A DNA stretch of 64,000 nucleotides, taken from NCBI RefSeq assembly GCF_009857505.1, contig NZ_WWCP01000015.1:1-64000 (forward strand), read 5' to 3'. How positions within the stretch are numbered: position 1 is the stretch's first letter; each line of letters opens with the position of its first letter. A program made the position numbers and the translations under genes. Source of the stretch: Duganella lactea (lineage in GTDB: Bacteria > Pseudomonadota > Gammaproteobacteria > Burkholderiales > Burkholderiaceae_D). This document shows, piece by piece, positions 8,116-16,355 of this stretch. Under the pieces are notes generated by a model. The model saw only the letters and a program-made list of their open reading frames with translations. It made no database searches and was not told the DNA's origin.

Positions 8116-8828
8116 GACCGCTCCCGGAGTGAGGCGCGCAGACGCGCCACAGCCTGCGTATGCAACTGCGATACGCGCGATTCGGATACGCCCATCACGG
8201 CGCCGATTTCTTTCAAGTTGAGCTCCTCTTCGTAGTACAAGCCCATCAGCATCTTCTCGCGCTCCGGCAGCAGGTCGATGGCGTCGATCACGGCCTGGCG
8301 GAAGTCGCCGTCGAGCAACGCGCGCAATGGATCGGCGTCATCGTCGGCGGCGTAGCGGTCGAGGAAACTGTCGTTGCCGTCGTCGTCGTGGAAATCCTCG
8401 TAGTACACCAGCTGGTGGCCGCCGCCGTCGCCCAGCATTTCCTGGTAGTCGGCCAGCGACAGCTTGAGCGACTTGGCCACTTCCGATTCGCTCGGCGGCC
8501 GGCCCAGGCGCTGCTGCAGCGTCGACATGGCGGCCTCGACCTTGCGCATGTTCTGCCGCAGCGAGCGCGGCAGCCAATCACTGCTGCGCAGTTCATCCAG
8601 CATGGCGCCGCGGATGCGCAGCACCGCGTAGGTTTCAAACTGGGCGCCATGCGTTTCTTCGTAACGGCTGATGGCGTCCAACAGGCCGATCATTCCGGCT
8701 TGCACCAGATCGTCGACTTCGACGCTGGGCGGCAGTTTCGCCTTCATGTGGTGGGCCAGGCGCTTCACCAACGGCATGTGCTCCGTCAGCAAGGTATCCT
8801 TGTCCGCTTTCCCTTTTACCGTATACAT
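8097..8828 (-). CDS. fliA: RNA polymerase sigma-28 factor FliA
   Basis: FliA is the flagellar sigma factor that transcribes late flagellar and chemotaxis genes. The 243-residue product has region 2 (LVQAGMIGLLDAISRYEETHGAQFETYAVLRIRGAMLDELR, about residues 41-82), region 3 (RRPPSESEVAKSLKLS-like helix) and region 4 ending with the helix-turn-helix LKEIGAVMGVSESRVSQLHTQAVARLR. It sits between flhG and motC, the common betaproteobacterial and Pseudomonas order. A matching promoter is present ahead of flgM. Confidence 0.96.
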   Translation of the reverse strand: MYTVKGKADKDTLLTEHMPLVKRLAHHMKAKLPPSVEVDDLVQAGMIGLLDAISRYEETHGAQFETYAVLRIRGAMLDELRSSDWLPRSLRQNMRKVEAAMSTLQQRLGRPPSESEVAKSLKLSLADYQEMLGDGGGHQLVYYEDFHDDDGNDSFLDRYAADDDADPLRALLDGDFRQAVIDAIDLLPEREKMLMGLYYEEELNLKEIGAVMGVSESRVSQLHTQAVARLRASLRERSWTGPA

Positions 8829-8847
8829 TCGAATATTTATTATTTAA

Positions 8848-9648
8848 TCAAGCGCGCAGTTGGTTGTTTCCCCCCAGCGCAAAGCGGCCCGCCAGTTGGC
8901 GGAACGCGACCGAGGCCCCGGCCAGCGGAAACGCATCGACCACGGCGCGCCCCAAGCGCGCCGCGCGTTGCAGATACTCATCCGCCGGCACCGATCCCAT
9001 CGACACCAGGTTGACGGCAAGGTAACGACTGGCCGCCTGTGCCATATTATCGTAAACCACCCGCGCTTCGTCCTCGGAGGCGCCGGTGACCAGAATGCCG
9101 AACGGCCGGCGGCCCAATTCCTGGTTCAGCCGCTTAATCATACTGTACGCCGCCTTGATCGAGGTAGCGCTATTGGCAACTTGCACCACAATATCCGAGC
9201 TGGCCATGACCGGCACCGGGAAAGCCTCGCCGTCGAATTCGCCGTCGACCAGCACCATGCCGGTCTGCTTGGCCAGCACGTCGAAGGCCTTGGCCAGGCG
9301 GCGCGTGTCATCCGGCCCCGAGCGCGGTGTGCCGCGCGTCATCGAGGCCACCGCGAAACCTTGCGGCACCTGGTGGATCACCTGGTTCAGCGCGCACTCC
9401 TGGCGCGCCACGTTCAGCAGGCTGTGGCCGCCATCGATGCCGAGTCGGGTGGCGACGCCGTGGGCGCTGGCGCAGGCGTCGACCACCAGCACGTCGTTGC
9501 CGGCGCGGGACAGCGAGGCGCCCAGGTTGACCAGCATCGAGCCCTTGTCGTCCTGCGGCGTGGCCGACAGGAAGGTGACGATGCGGGGCTGCGGCCCCGC
9601 CAGCATGCGGCGCAGGCCCTCGGCCTGGTCGAAATTGAAGTTAGCCAA
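8848..9648 (-). CDS. flhG: Flagellar number regulator FlhG/FleN (MinD-like), degenerate P-loop
   Basis: FlhG is a MinD/ParA-family partner of FlhF that controls flagellar number. The TTG start at 9648 was chosen because it gives the family N-terminus (M)ANFNFDQAEGLRRML, has a GAGG motif upstream and overlaps flhF by 8 bp; an ATG at 9678 is the alternative. The 266-residue fold is recognisable (LVNLGASLSRAGNDVLVVDA, then SDIVVQVANSATSIKAAYSMIKRL). However, the deviant Walker A KGGxGKT is replaced by TPQDDKGSM, and the switch motifs are also changed. ATPase activity is therefore doubtful. Confidence 0.88.
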   Translation of the reverse strand: MANFNFDQAEGLRRMLAGPQPRIVTFLSATPQDDKGSMLVNLGASLSRAGNDVLVVDACASAHGVATRLGIDGGHSLLNVARQECALNQVIHQVPQGFAVASMTRGTPRSGPDDTRRLAKAFDVLAKQTGMVLVDGEFDGEAFPVPVMASSDIVVQVANSATSIKAAYSMIKRLNQELGRRPFGILVTGASEDEARVVYDNMAQAASRYLAVNLVSMGSVPADEYLQRAARLGRAVVDAFPLAGASVAFRQLAGRFALGGNNQLRA

Positions 9649-11080
9649 GGTGCACCTCGCGCGCGGCAGCGAAGCCACCCAGGTCGGCGCCCATCAGCAG
9701 CGGCAGTTCGGCGTCCTGATACTGGCTATTGACGCTGTCGCGCTTGAGCTTGAAGGCGCGGTCGATCAGGTAGACCGGGTCGGCCAGATGCAGGTCTTCC
9801 GGCACGCGCTGGCCGTTCGACACATAGAACAGGTTGAGCTTGTGACGGATCACCACGTCCAGCGCGTTGCCGATCGCGGCCGCCTCGTCCAGCTTGGTCA
9901 TGATGCAGCCGGCCAGGCCACTGCCCTGGTAGGCGCGCACCACTTCGCTCAGGGTTTCCTGGGTGGCGGTGGCGTTCAGGCACAGCAGGCGCTTGACGTC
10001 GCTGCCTGCGCCCTGCAGCATCGACACCTGTTCGGTCACCATCTGATCGCGCTGGCTGACGCCGACGGTGTCGATCAGCACGGTGTGCTTGTTCTTCAGC
10101 TCTTTCAGCGCGATGCGCAGGTCGGCCTCATCCTTGACCGAGTGAACCATCACGCCGAGGATCTTGCCGTAGATGCGCAACTGTTCGTGCGCGCCGATCC
10201 GGTAGGCGTCGGTGGTGATCAGCGCCAGCTTTTCAGGGCCGTGGCGCATCACGCAGCGCGCGGCCAACTTGGCGGTGCTGGTGGTCTTGCCGACACCGGT
10301 CGGGCCGACCAGCGCGAACACGCCGCCCTGGTCGATCAGCGCGTCTTCGTTGGCCATGGTTTGCAGGTTGCGCGCCAGCACCGTCTTGATCCAGCGCAGG
10401 CTGTCGGCGGCGTCGCGGCCGGCCGGCAGTTTTTCGATCAGGTAGCGCGCCAGGCTGGCCGAGAAACCGGCCGCCAGCATCTGGCGCAGCACGGCGGTCT
10501 TCTGCGGTTCGCGCGCTTGCGTCGCGCCCCACGACAGTTCGGCCAGCTGGGTTTCCATCATGCCGCGCATGGCGCGGATTTCACTCATCATGCCGCTCAT
10601 TTCGGCGGCGGCCGATTCCTTGGCGCTGGCGACGGCGGCGCTGACCATGGCGGCGATCTGTTGGGCGTCGATGGCGGGTGCTTTCGGCTGCGGCGCCGGC
10701 GCGCTGGTGGCGGCACGCGGCGCGGAAGGTGCGGGCGCGCTGGTCGCAGCAACGACGCGGCGCGGCGCGGCTGGCTGCAGACTGGCCGGCTGGGCGGCCG
10801 ACACCGGCGGCGACATATGCGGCAATTCATCCTCGAAACGCGGCTCGACGCGGCGCGCGATGGCCGGCGCGCTCAGGTCCAGCGACGGCGCCGGTTCGGC
10901 CATCGGCGAGTGTGGCGCCGGCATCGCCAGCGAGGCGGCATCATCGTTGGCCAGCGCGAGGATTTCAACCACGCCATCGGATTGACGGTTGGACAGGATC
11001 ACGGCGTCGGGGCCGAGGGATTCGCGGACTTTGCGCAGCGCTTCGCGCGAAGTCGGGGCGGTAAATTTTTTAACGTTCAT
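9641..11080 (-). CDS. flhF: Flagellar biosynthesis SRP-like GTPase FlhF
   Basis: FlhF is a signal-recognition-particle-family GTPase that sets the position of polar flagella. The 479-residue product has a short N-terminal B region, an Ala/Pro-rich linker (about residues 50-135), and the N-G GTPase domain from about residue 150. The P-loop GPTGVGKTT is at about residues 259-267. TTDAYRIGAHEQLR, LIDTVG and MTKLDEA correspond to the remaining G motifs. It lies upstream of flhG and downstream of flhA, separated from flhA by a decayed gene. Confidence 0.95.
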   Translation of the reverse strand: MNVKKFTAPTSREALRKVRESLGPDAVILSNRQSDGVVEILALANDDAASLAMPAPHSPMAEPAPSLDLSAPAIARRVEPRFEDELPHMSPPVSAAQPASLQPAAPRRVVAATSAPAPSAPRAATSAPAPQPKAPAIDAQQIAAMVSAAVASAKESAAAEMSGMMSEIRAMRGMMETQLAELSWGATQAREPQKTAVLRQMLAAGFSASLARYLIEKLPAGRDAADSLRWIKTVLARNLQTMANEDALIDQGGVFALVGPTGVGKTTSTAKLAARCVMRHGPEKLALITTDAYRIGAHEQLRIYGKILGVMVHSVKDEADLRIALKELKNKHTVLIDTVGVSQRDQMVTEQVSMLQGAGSDVKRLLCLNATATQETLSEVVRAYQGSGLAGCIMTKLDEAAAIGNALDVVIRHKLNLFYVSNGQRVPEDLHLADPVYLIDRAFKLKRDSVNSQYQDAELPLLMGADLGGFAAAREVHLG

Positions 11081-11208
11081 GACCGTCTCTCAAGGGAAGC
11101 AGGTTGAGCAGCGCGTTCGCCATGGCGCACGCCTTACTCCAATGATTCCATTATTAACGATGCACTCTGGAAACGATCTGATGAACAGGGGCAGAAATGA
11201 CCCGCATT

Positions 11209-11581
11209 TCAGTCACCGAAAACCTCGCCGAGCGAAGCGGCATCGACGAAGTTCAGGGCCCATGCCGACAGCTGCGCCACCTCCGCCGTTGCCCCCCCTG
11301 TCCTGCCAACCCTGCACCTCAATATGCAGCAATACCCAGCGCTCGCCACCTTCCCGCAAATAGACATGCACCAACTTGTCCAGCAAGCGGCTGCCCAGCT
11401 CGCCGTCATGCGACAGGGCCGCCAGTTCCTGGTCGAGAAAATCATGCGGGCGCGACCAGTCGATCGCGGCGTGGGCGGCAGGGAAGTAGAAGGCCATGAA
11501 TTCCGGGAAGAGATCGGTGATCGCTTCCTTCCATGGCGTGTCGTAGTCGTCGTCCATGCAGGCAGTCCAGGCCGCCCGCAT
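11209..11581 (-). pseudogene. Rpn/PD-(D/E)XK-type nuclease remnant with internal deletion
   Basis: The first 80 or so codons from 11581 encode a recognisable N-terminus of the Rpn-type (recombination-promoting nuclease/putative transposase) family: DDDYDTPWKEAITDLFPEF, then DKLVHVYLREGGERWVLLHIEVQG. After WQD the frame continues into a Gly-rich tail without similarity. In another frame the adjacent 26 codons (about 11212-11298) encode TAEVAQLSAWALNFVDAASL followed by GEVFGD, which looks like the conserved family C-terminus. The pattern is N- and C-terminal ends kept, with the middle (normally about 200 residues) deleted and the frame shifted. It is an inactive remnant between flhF and flhA. 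The family call is from memory of the motif. Confidence 0.6.
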
Positions 11582-11600
11582 GAACGCGCCACGAGATGGA

Positions 11601-13724
11601 TCAAGCCGGCTGCTGGCCCACCAGCGCGGTCACGCGGATGGTCTTGCTTTCCGGGATTTCCGCATGCGACAGCACCTTCAGTTGCGGCAGCGAGCGGCGC
11701 AGGAAGCGCGACAGCAAGGCGCGCAGCGGACCCGGCACCAGCAACACCGGCGTCAGCCCCAACGCCTCCTGCTGCTGGGTCGCCGCCGCCGCCTGCTGCG
11801 CAATCGTATCGGCCAGCCCGGGCTCGATGCCGGCGCCGTCCGGACCGCTGGCCGCCAGCGCCTGCATCAGCAAGCGTTCCAGACGATTGTCCAGCGTCAT
11901 CACCGACAGCTCGCCGGCGCCGGGGAACAGCTGCTGCACAATCGCCCGCCCCAGCGCGATGCGCACCAGCGCCGTCAGATCGCCGGGATCTTGCGTGTGC
12001 ACCGCGTGCTCGGCCAGCGTTTCGATCACGGTGCGCATATCGCGGATATGCACGCCTTCGACCAGCAGATTCTGCAACACCTTCTGCAGCGTCGAGATCG
12101 ACACCATCTTCGGCACCAGATCCTCCACCAGCTTCGGCGATTCCTTGGCCAGATGATCGAGCAGCGACTGCACCTCGGCCCGGCCCAGCAGCTCCGACGC
12201 ATGGGTGGTGATCAGGTGATTCAGGTGCGTCGCCACCACCGTGCCGGCATCGACCACGGTATAGCCCATGCCCTGCGCCTGATCGCGCAGGCTGGCGTCG
12301 ATCCACACCGCCGGCAGGCCGAACGCCGGATCGGTGGTCACCAAGCCTTGCAGCGTGCCGGTCGCCATGCCGGGGTTGATCGCCAGGAACTGTCCGTTGA
12401 AGGCCTCGCCGGTGCCCACCTCCACGCCCTTGAGCGCGATGCGGTAGGCCGACGGTTTCAACTCCAGGTTGTCGCGGATGTGCACCGGCGGCGCCAGGAA
12501 GCCGACCTCCTGCGCGAACTTCTTGCGGATGCCCTTGATGCGCTTGAGCAGCTCGCCGCCCTGGGTTTTGTCCACCAGCGGAATCAGCCGGTAGCCCACT
12601 TCCAGGCCCAGCGTATCGACCGGCATCACGTCCTGCCAGCTGGCCTCCTCCTGCTCGGACGCCGCCGCGGCCGCCGGCGCCGCCGCTTCGGCCGCCGCCG
12701 TCTCGGCCGCCACCTTGCTGACTTTTTTCTTCGACATCAGATAGGCGCCGCCGGCCAGCGACCCGGCCAGCAGCAGGAACACCAGGTTGGGCATGCCGGG
12801 AATCAGGCCCATGCCGCCGATGATGCCGGCGGTGATGTACAGCACTTCCGGCTTGGCGAACAGCTCGCCCACCAACTGGCCGCCGATGTCCTGATCGTTG
12901 GCCACGCGCGACACCACGATACCGGCCGCGATCGAAATAATCAGCGAAGGAATCTGCGCCACCAGACCGTCACCGATGGCCAGCAGCGTGTAGTTCTTGG
13001 TCGCGTCGGCAAACGGCATATCGTGCTGGATCACGCCGACCAGCAGGCCGCCGATCACGTTAATCACCGTCACCATAATGCCGGCGACGGCATCGCCGCG
13101 CACGTATTTCGAGGCGCCGTCCATGGCGCCGTAGAATTCGGCCTCCATCGACACTTCGCTGCGGCGCTTCTTGGCCTCGGCCTCGCCGATCAGGCCGGCG
13201 TTGAGGTCGGCGTCGATCGCCATCTGCTTGCCCGGCATCGCGTCCAGCGCGAAGCGCGCGCCCACCTCGGCGATACGGCCGGCGCCCTTGGTCACCACGA
13301 CAAAGTTGATGATGGTCAGGATGATGAACACCACGATACCGACCGTGTAGTTACCGCCGATCAGGAAGTGGCCGAAGGCCTCGATCACCTTGCCGGCCGC
13401 GTCGGCGCCGGTGTGGCCCTCGGTCAGCACGATACGGGTCGAGGCCACGTTCAGCGACAGGCGCAGCATGGTCGACACCAGCAGGATCGCCGGGAAGGAC
13501 ATGAAGTCCAGCGGCTTGACCGTGTACAGCGCGGTCAGCAGCACGATCACCGACAGCGCGATATTGAAGCTGAAGAAGATATCCAGGATAAACGCCGGCA
13601 ACGGCAGGATCATCATCGCCAGCAGCATGATGATCAGGATCGGCGCCGCCAGGCTGGCCTTGTTCTGCGACGAGGCCAGTCCTTGCAGCCATGGCGGTAA
13701 TTTCACGTTGGCGAGGGCGTTCAT
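11601..13724 (-). CDS. flhA: Flagellar export gate protein FlhA
   Basis: FlhA is the major component of the flagellar type III export gate. The 707-residue product begins with about eight membrane helices in the first 330 residues, including the FHIPEP-family region SFPAILLVSTMLRLSLNVASTR and the cytoplasmic loop around DAMPGKQMAIDADLNAG. An Ala-rich linker (about residues 330-360) leads to the cytoplasmic domain that docks export substrates and chaperones. Length is normal. It overlaps the end of flhB by 4 bp (ATGA), indicating translational coupling. Confidence 0.97.
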   Translation of the reverse strand: MNALANVKLPPWLQGLASSQNKASLAAPILIIMLLAMMILPLPAFILDIFFSFNIALSVIVLLTALYTVKPLDFMSFPAILLVSTMLRLSLNVASTRIVLTEGHTGADAAGKVIEAFGHFLIGGNYTVGIVVFIILTIINFVVVTKGAGRIAEVGARFALDAMPGKQMAIDADLNAGLIGEAEAKKRRSEVSMEAEFYGAMDGASKYVRGDAVAGIMVTVINVIGGLLVGVIQHDMPFADATKNYTLLAIGDGLVAQIPSLIISIAAGIVVSRVANDQDIGGQLVGELFAKPEVLYITAGIIGGMGLIPGMPNLVFLLLAGSLAGGAYLMSKKKVSKVAAETAAAEAAAPAAAAASEQEEASWQDVMPVDTLGLEVGYRLIPLVDKTQGGELLKRIKGIRKKFAQEVGFLAPPVHIRDNLELKPSAYRIALKGVEVGTGEAFNGQFLAINPGMATGTLQGLVTTDPAFGLPAVWIDASLRDQAQGMGYTVVDAGTVVATHLNHLITTHASELLGRAEVQSLLDHLAKESPKLVEDLVPKMVSISTLQKVLQNLLVEGVHIRDMRTVIETLAEHAVHTQDPGDLTALVRIALGRAIVQQLFPGAGELSVMTLDNRLERLLMQALAASGPDGAGIEPGLADTIAQQAAAATQQQEALGLTPVLLVPGPLRALLSRFLRRSLPQLKVLSHAEIPESKTIRVTALVGQQPA

Positions 13725-14911
13725 GCAGGTGCTCCATTATTCAAATCTGTTGGCTTGCCGTGCTTGGGAATATAGGCCGGGTCCAGCGGGTCCATGGTGG
13801 GCGGCACATCGAGTTGCTTCGGCTCGACCGGACGGTTGCCGCCGCCGCGGTTGAACAGGCGCAGCTGGAACACATAGGCCAGCACCTCGGCCACCGCCGC
13901 GTACAACTGTTCCGGAATCTCGTCGCCGATCTCGGTGTGCTTGAACAGCGCGCGCGCCAACGCCGGCGCTTCCAGCAGCGTGACCTTGTGTTCCTTGCCG
14001 AGCTCGCGGATCTTGGCCGCCACCTCGTCGGTGCCCTTGGCCACCACTTTCGGCGCGCCGCGCATGTCATCGCTGTACTTCAGCGCCACCGCGTAGTGGG
14101 TCGGATTGGTGACGATGACGTCGGCGGTCGGCACGTCGGCCATCATGCGGCGGCGCGCCATCTCGCGCTGCATCTGGCGGATCTTGCCCTTGATTTGCGG
14201 ATTGCCGTCCGACTCCTTCGATTCCTGGATCAGTTCCTGGCGGGTCATCTTCAGCTTGTCGGCGTAGTGCCACATCTGGTACGGCGCGTCGATGGCGGCG
14301 ATCAGGCCCAGCGCGCCGACGATGAACATGAAGGCGGCCGCCAGCATATTGGCGGTGTGGGCGATGCCCAGCCTGAGCGGCTCGACCGACAGGCCGATCA
14401 CCGCGTCCTTGTACTTCAGCACCACCAGCCAGGCGACAAAGCCGACCACCACCGTCTTGAGGATGGCCTTGCCCAGCTCGACCAGCGCGTTCTTCGAGAA
14501 CATATTGGTGATGCCCTTGGCCGGATTGAGCTTGCCGAAATTCGGCGTGAACGATTTGGCGCTGAACAGCCAGCCGCCCACCAGCAGCGGCGACGCCAGC
14601 GCCACCACCATCACCGCCACGCCCAGCGGCAGGCAGGCCAGCAGCACCTGCACCAGATCCTTGACGACGCGGCGCAACAGCACCTCGGCGTTGAAGATCT
14701 GCTCCTGGTCCAGCGTCAGCCCGGACACCAGCACCGCCTCCAGCTGGCGGATCACCATGTCGCCCATCACCCACAGGCCGGCGCCGGCCGCCATCAGCAC
14801 GGTAAACGTCGCCACTTCCCGCGAACGGGGAACGTCGCCCTCTTCACGCGCCTGTTCAAGGCGCTTGGCTGACGCGGGTTCGGTCTTTTCGGCGTCGCTA
14901 TCTTCTGCCAT
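13721..14911 (-). CDS. flhB: Flagellar export switch protein FlhB
   Basis: FlhB is the export-gate protein that switches secretion from hook to filament substrates. The 396-residue product has a charged N-terminus (DAEKTEPASAKRLEQAREEG), four membrane helices, and a cytoplasmic C-terminal domain. The self-cleavage motif NPTH at about residues 269-272 is intact in ADVIVTNPTHYAVALKY. It begins the flhBA-flhFG-fliA-motCD run on the minus strand. Confidence 0.96.
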   Translation of the reverse strand: MAEDSDAEKTEPASAKRLEQAREEGDVPRSREVATFTVLMAAGAGLWVMGDMVIRQLEAVLVSGLTLDQEQIFNAEVLLRRVVKDLVQVLLACLPLGVAVMVVALASPLLVGGWLFSAKSFTPNFGKLNPAKGITNMFSKNALVELGKAILKTVVVGFVAWLVVLKYKDAVIGLSVEPLRLGIAHTANMLAAAFMFIVGALGLIAAIDAPYQMWHYADKLKMTRQELIQESKESDGNPQIKGKIRQMQREMARRRMMADVPTADVIVTNPTHYAVALKYSDDMRGAPKVVAKGTDEVAAKIRELGKEHKVTLLEAPALARALFKHTEIGDEIPEQLYAAVAEVLAYVFQLRLFNRGGGNRPVEPKQLDVPPTMDPLDPAYIPKHGKPTDLNNGAPA

Positions 14912-15054
14912 ATCGGGTCTGCCTGCTGCGTGGATTAATTTTCAACAGTGCCATTATCGATGGCGGCGGCAGCAGAGCATCGGTGGAATACGACGGGTTT
15001 TCACCGCCATATCCACGATTCCATACGGAAATTAAATCGCCGGGGCGGCGAATC

Positions 15055-15771
15055 TCAGGCGGGGGCCAACAACGCCAGTTGTTCCGGTGTCAGGTAGCAC
15101 CAGTCACCCTCTTCGATACCAAGCGACGCCAGGGTCAGGCCGCCGATGGCGGAACGGTGCAGCGCCGAGCAATGGTTGCCGGCGGCGGCCAGCATGCGCT
15201 TGACCTGGTGGTATTTGCCTTGTTCCAGCACGATTTCCAGCTGATGGTCACCACGCTGAATACAGGTCTGGGCCGCCAGTGGCGCCGGCTCGTCGTGCAG
15301 CTTGACGCCGGCCAGCAGCTCGGCGATCAGCGCCTCGGTGACCGGCGCGGCGGTGGTGGCTTGGTAAATCTTCGGAACGTGGCGCTTCGGCGACGATTGT
15401 GCATGGATAAAGGCGCCATCGTCGGACATCAGCAGCATGCCGGTGGTGTCGTGGTCGAGCCGGCCGACCGGTTGCACCTCGCGCCAGGTGAACTCTTCCG
15501 GCAGCAGCGTCAGCACGCCCGGATGATGGCTGGGCTTGCGCGAACATTCATAGTTCTGCGGCTTGAACAGCGCGATATAGACGTGTTCGCGGTACACCAC
15601 GTCCTCGTCGAACAGGCGGAATACCAGGCCATCGGTCTCGATGGCGGCTTTGAAGTTGTCGTGCACCACGCCATCGATGGTGACTTCGCCGTCCTCGATC
15701 AGGGAGCGGCAGTATTTACGGGTGCCGTAACCCTGCGATTGCAGGATGCGGTCCAAGGATAATTTGCTCAT
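15055..15771 (-). CDS. rsuA: 16S rRNA pseudouridine(516) synthase RsuA
   Basis: RsuA modifies U516 of 16S rRNA. The start at 15771 (MSKLSLDRILQSQGYGTRKY) was preferred over an upstream in-frame ATG at 15813 that would add 14 unrelated residues and overlap a regulatory palindrome. The 238-residue product has an N-terminal S4 RNA-binding domain and the catalytic block VGRLDHDTTGMLLMSDDG with the essential Asp. A C-terminal KYHQVKRMLAAAGN motif is typical. The spacing of the FNR-type box at 15800-15813 favours the divergent small ORF. Confidence 0.9.
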   Translation of the reverse strand: MSKLSLDRILQSQGYGTRKYCRSLIEDGEVTIDGVVHDNFKAAIETDGLVFRLFDEDVVYREHVYIALFKPQNYECSRKPSHHPGVLTLLPEEFTWREVQPVGRLDHDTTGMLLMSDDGAFIHAQSSPKRHVPKIYQATTAAPVTEALIAELLAGVKLHDEPAPLAAQTCIQRGDHQLEIVLEQGKYHQVKRMLAAAGNHCSALHRSAIGGLTLASLGIEEGDWCYLTPEQLALLAPA

Positions 15772-15799
15772 GGCCGCGATTTTACAGGAGTATGCATTC

Positions 15800-15840
15800 T
15801 TGATACATATCAAGCCATGCCCAGTTTCTATTGATAGACT
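15800..15840 (+). promoter_or_regulatory. Perfect FNR/ANR-type box with class II-spaced -10 element
   Basis: TTGAT-ACAT-ATCAA at 15800-15813 is an exact match to the FNR/ANR consensus TTGAT-N4-ATCAA. A -10-like hexamer TAGACT (15835-15840) on the plus strand would put the transcription start near 15847-15848. The box would then be centred near -41, the spacing of class II FNR-activated promoters. The ORF at 15897 would be the target. The site also lies 35 bp before rsuA on the other strand. Confidence 0.65.
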
Positions 15841-15896
15841 GAAACCGCATTAGGAATTCCCCTACCACGCATCAGAATACTCAGCAGGACTTGATC

Positions 15897-16184
15897 ATGA
15901 CGCACACTGCCAACCCAGCGGCGCAAGCCCAGGCCGCCCTTCACCGTACCACGCTGCTGCTGGCGCGCTGCCGCAACGGCCAGGCGCCGCTCAGCGCCCA
16001 GTCGCTGTGGCATCAGTATCAGCAAACGCTGTTCCTCGCCTGGCTGGACGCCGGCGGCTTCGCGCAAGAGGAAGCGCCGGAAAAAGAAAACAGCGGCGCG
16101 GAGCCGCTGTTTTCAGCCCCACAAAGGGACTTGAACGAGGAATCGAAATTCTCTCGGGTCCGCATCAACGATGCGGTTGAGTAG
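15897..16184 (+). CDS. Small protein of unknown function behind an FNR-type box
   Basis: This is a 95-residue ORF with no family that I recognise. The start ATG at 15897 is preceded by AGGA 10 bases upstream. The first 65 residues (MTHTANPAAQAQAALHRTTL, then LWHQYQQTLFLAWLDAGGFAQ) are GC-rich in codon use, like the host genes, and look helical. The last 30 codons run through a strong palindrome at 16086-16114, which is better explained as a terminator for the opposite strand. The true 3' end may therefore have been lost or extended. Promoter architecture is the best argument that it is real. No membrane segment or metal motif is evident. Confidence 0.45.
   Translation: MTHTANPAAQAQAALHRTTLLLARCRNGQAPLSAQSLWHQYQQTLFLAWLDAGGFAQEEAPEKENSGAEPLFSAPQRDLNEESKFSRVRINDAVE
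16081..16114 (-). terminator. Intrinsic terminator of the sppA operon
   Basis: A perfect 12-bp inverted repeat (GAAAACAGCGGC, 16086-16097, and its complement, 16103-16114) with a 5-base loop is followed on the minus strand by a run ending TTTTCTTTTT. This suits termination of transcripts arriving from sppA at 16356. Confidence 0.7.
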
Positions 16185-16355
16185 TTCCATCAAATCATAT
16201 TGAAGCAAGAACGTGCTGACAACAGACTAGTGTTTATATCGGCCCTCCTTGGAAAGAACTACATCACCAATATAGTTCACCACCTCGGATATGCAAGTCA
16301 AAAAGAGACTGGATTGATAATGTTAATCGGCAAGCCAGTCATCCGACAACGCAGG

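Noticed and set aside
16115..16182. Possible tRNA-like 3' end on the minus strand (GTTCAAGTCCC)
   Set aside because: The expected T-stem does not pair and no acceptor stem or anticodon arm is found; coincidental resemblance.
16200..16355. Plus-strand open frame before the sppA end
   Set aside because: Only the first 60 or so codons are outside sppA, composition is mixed and no family or ribosome binding site is evident.
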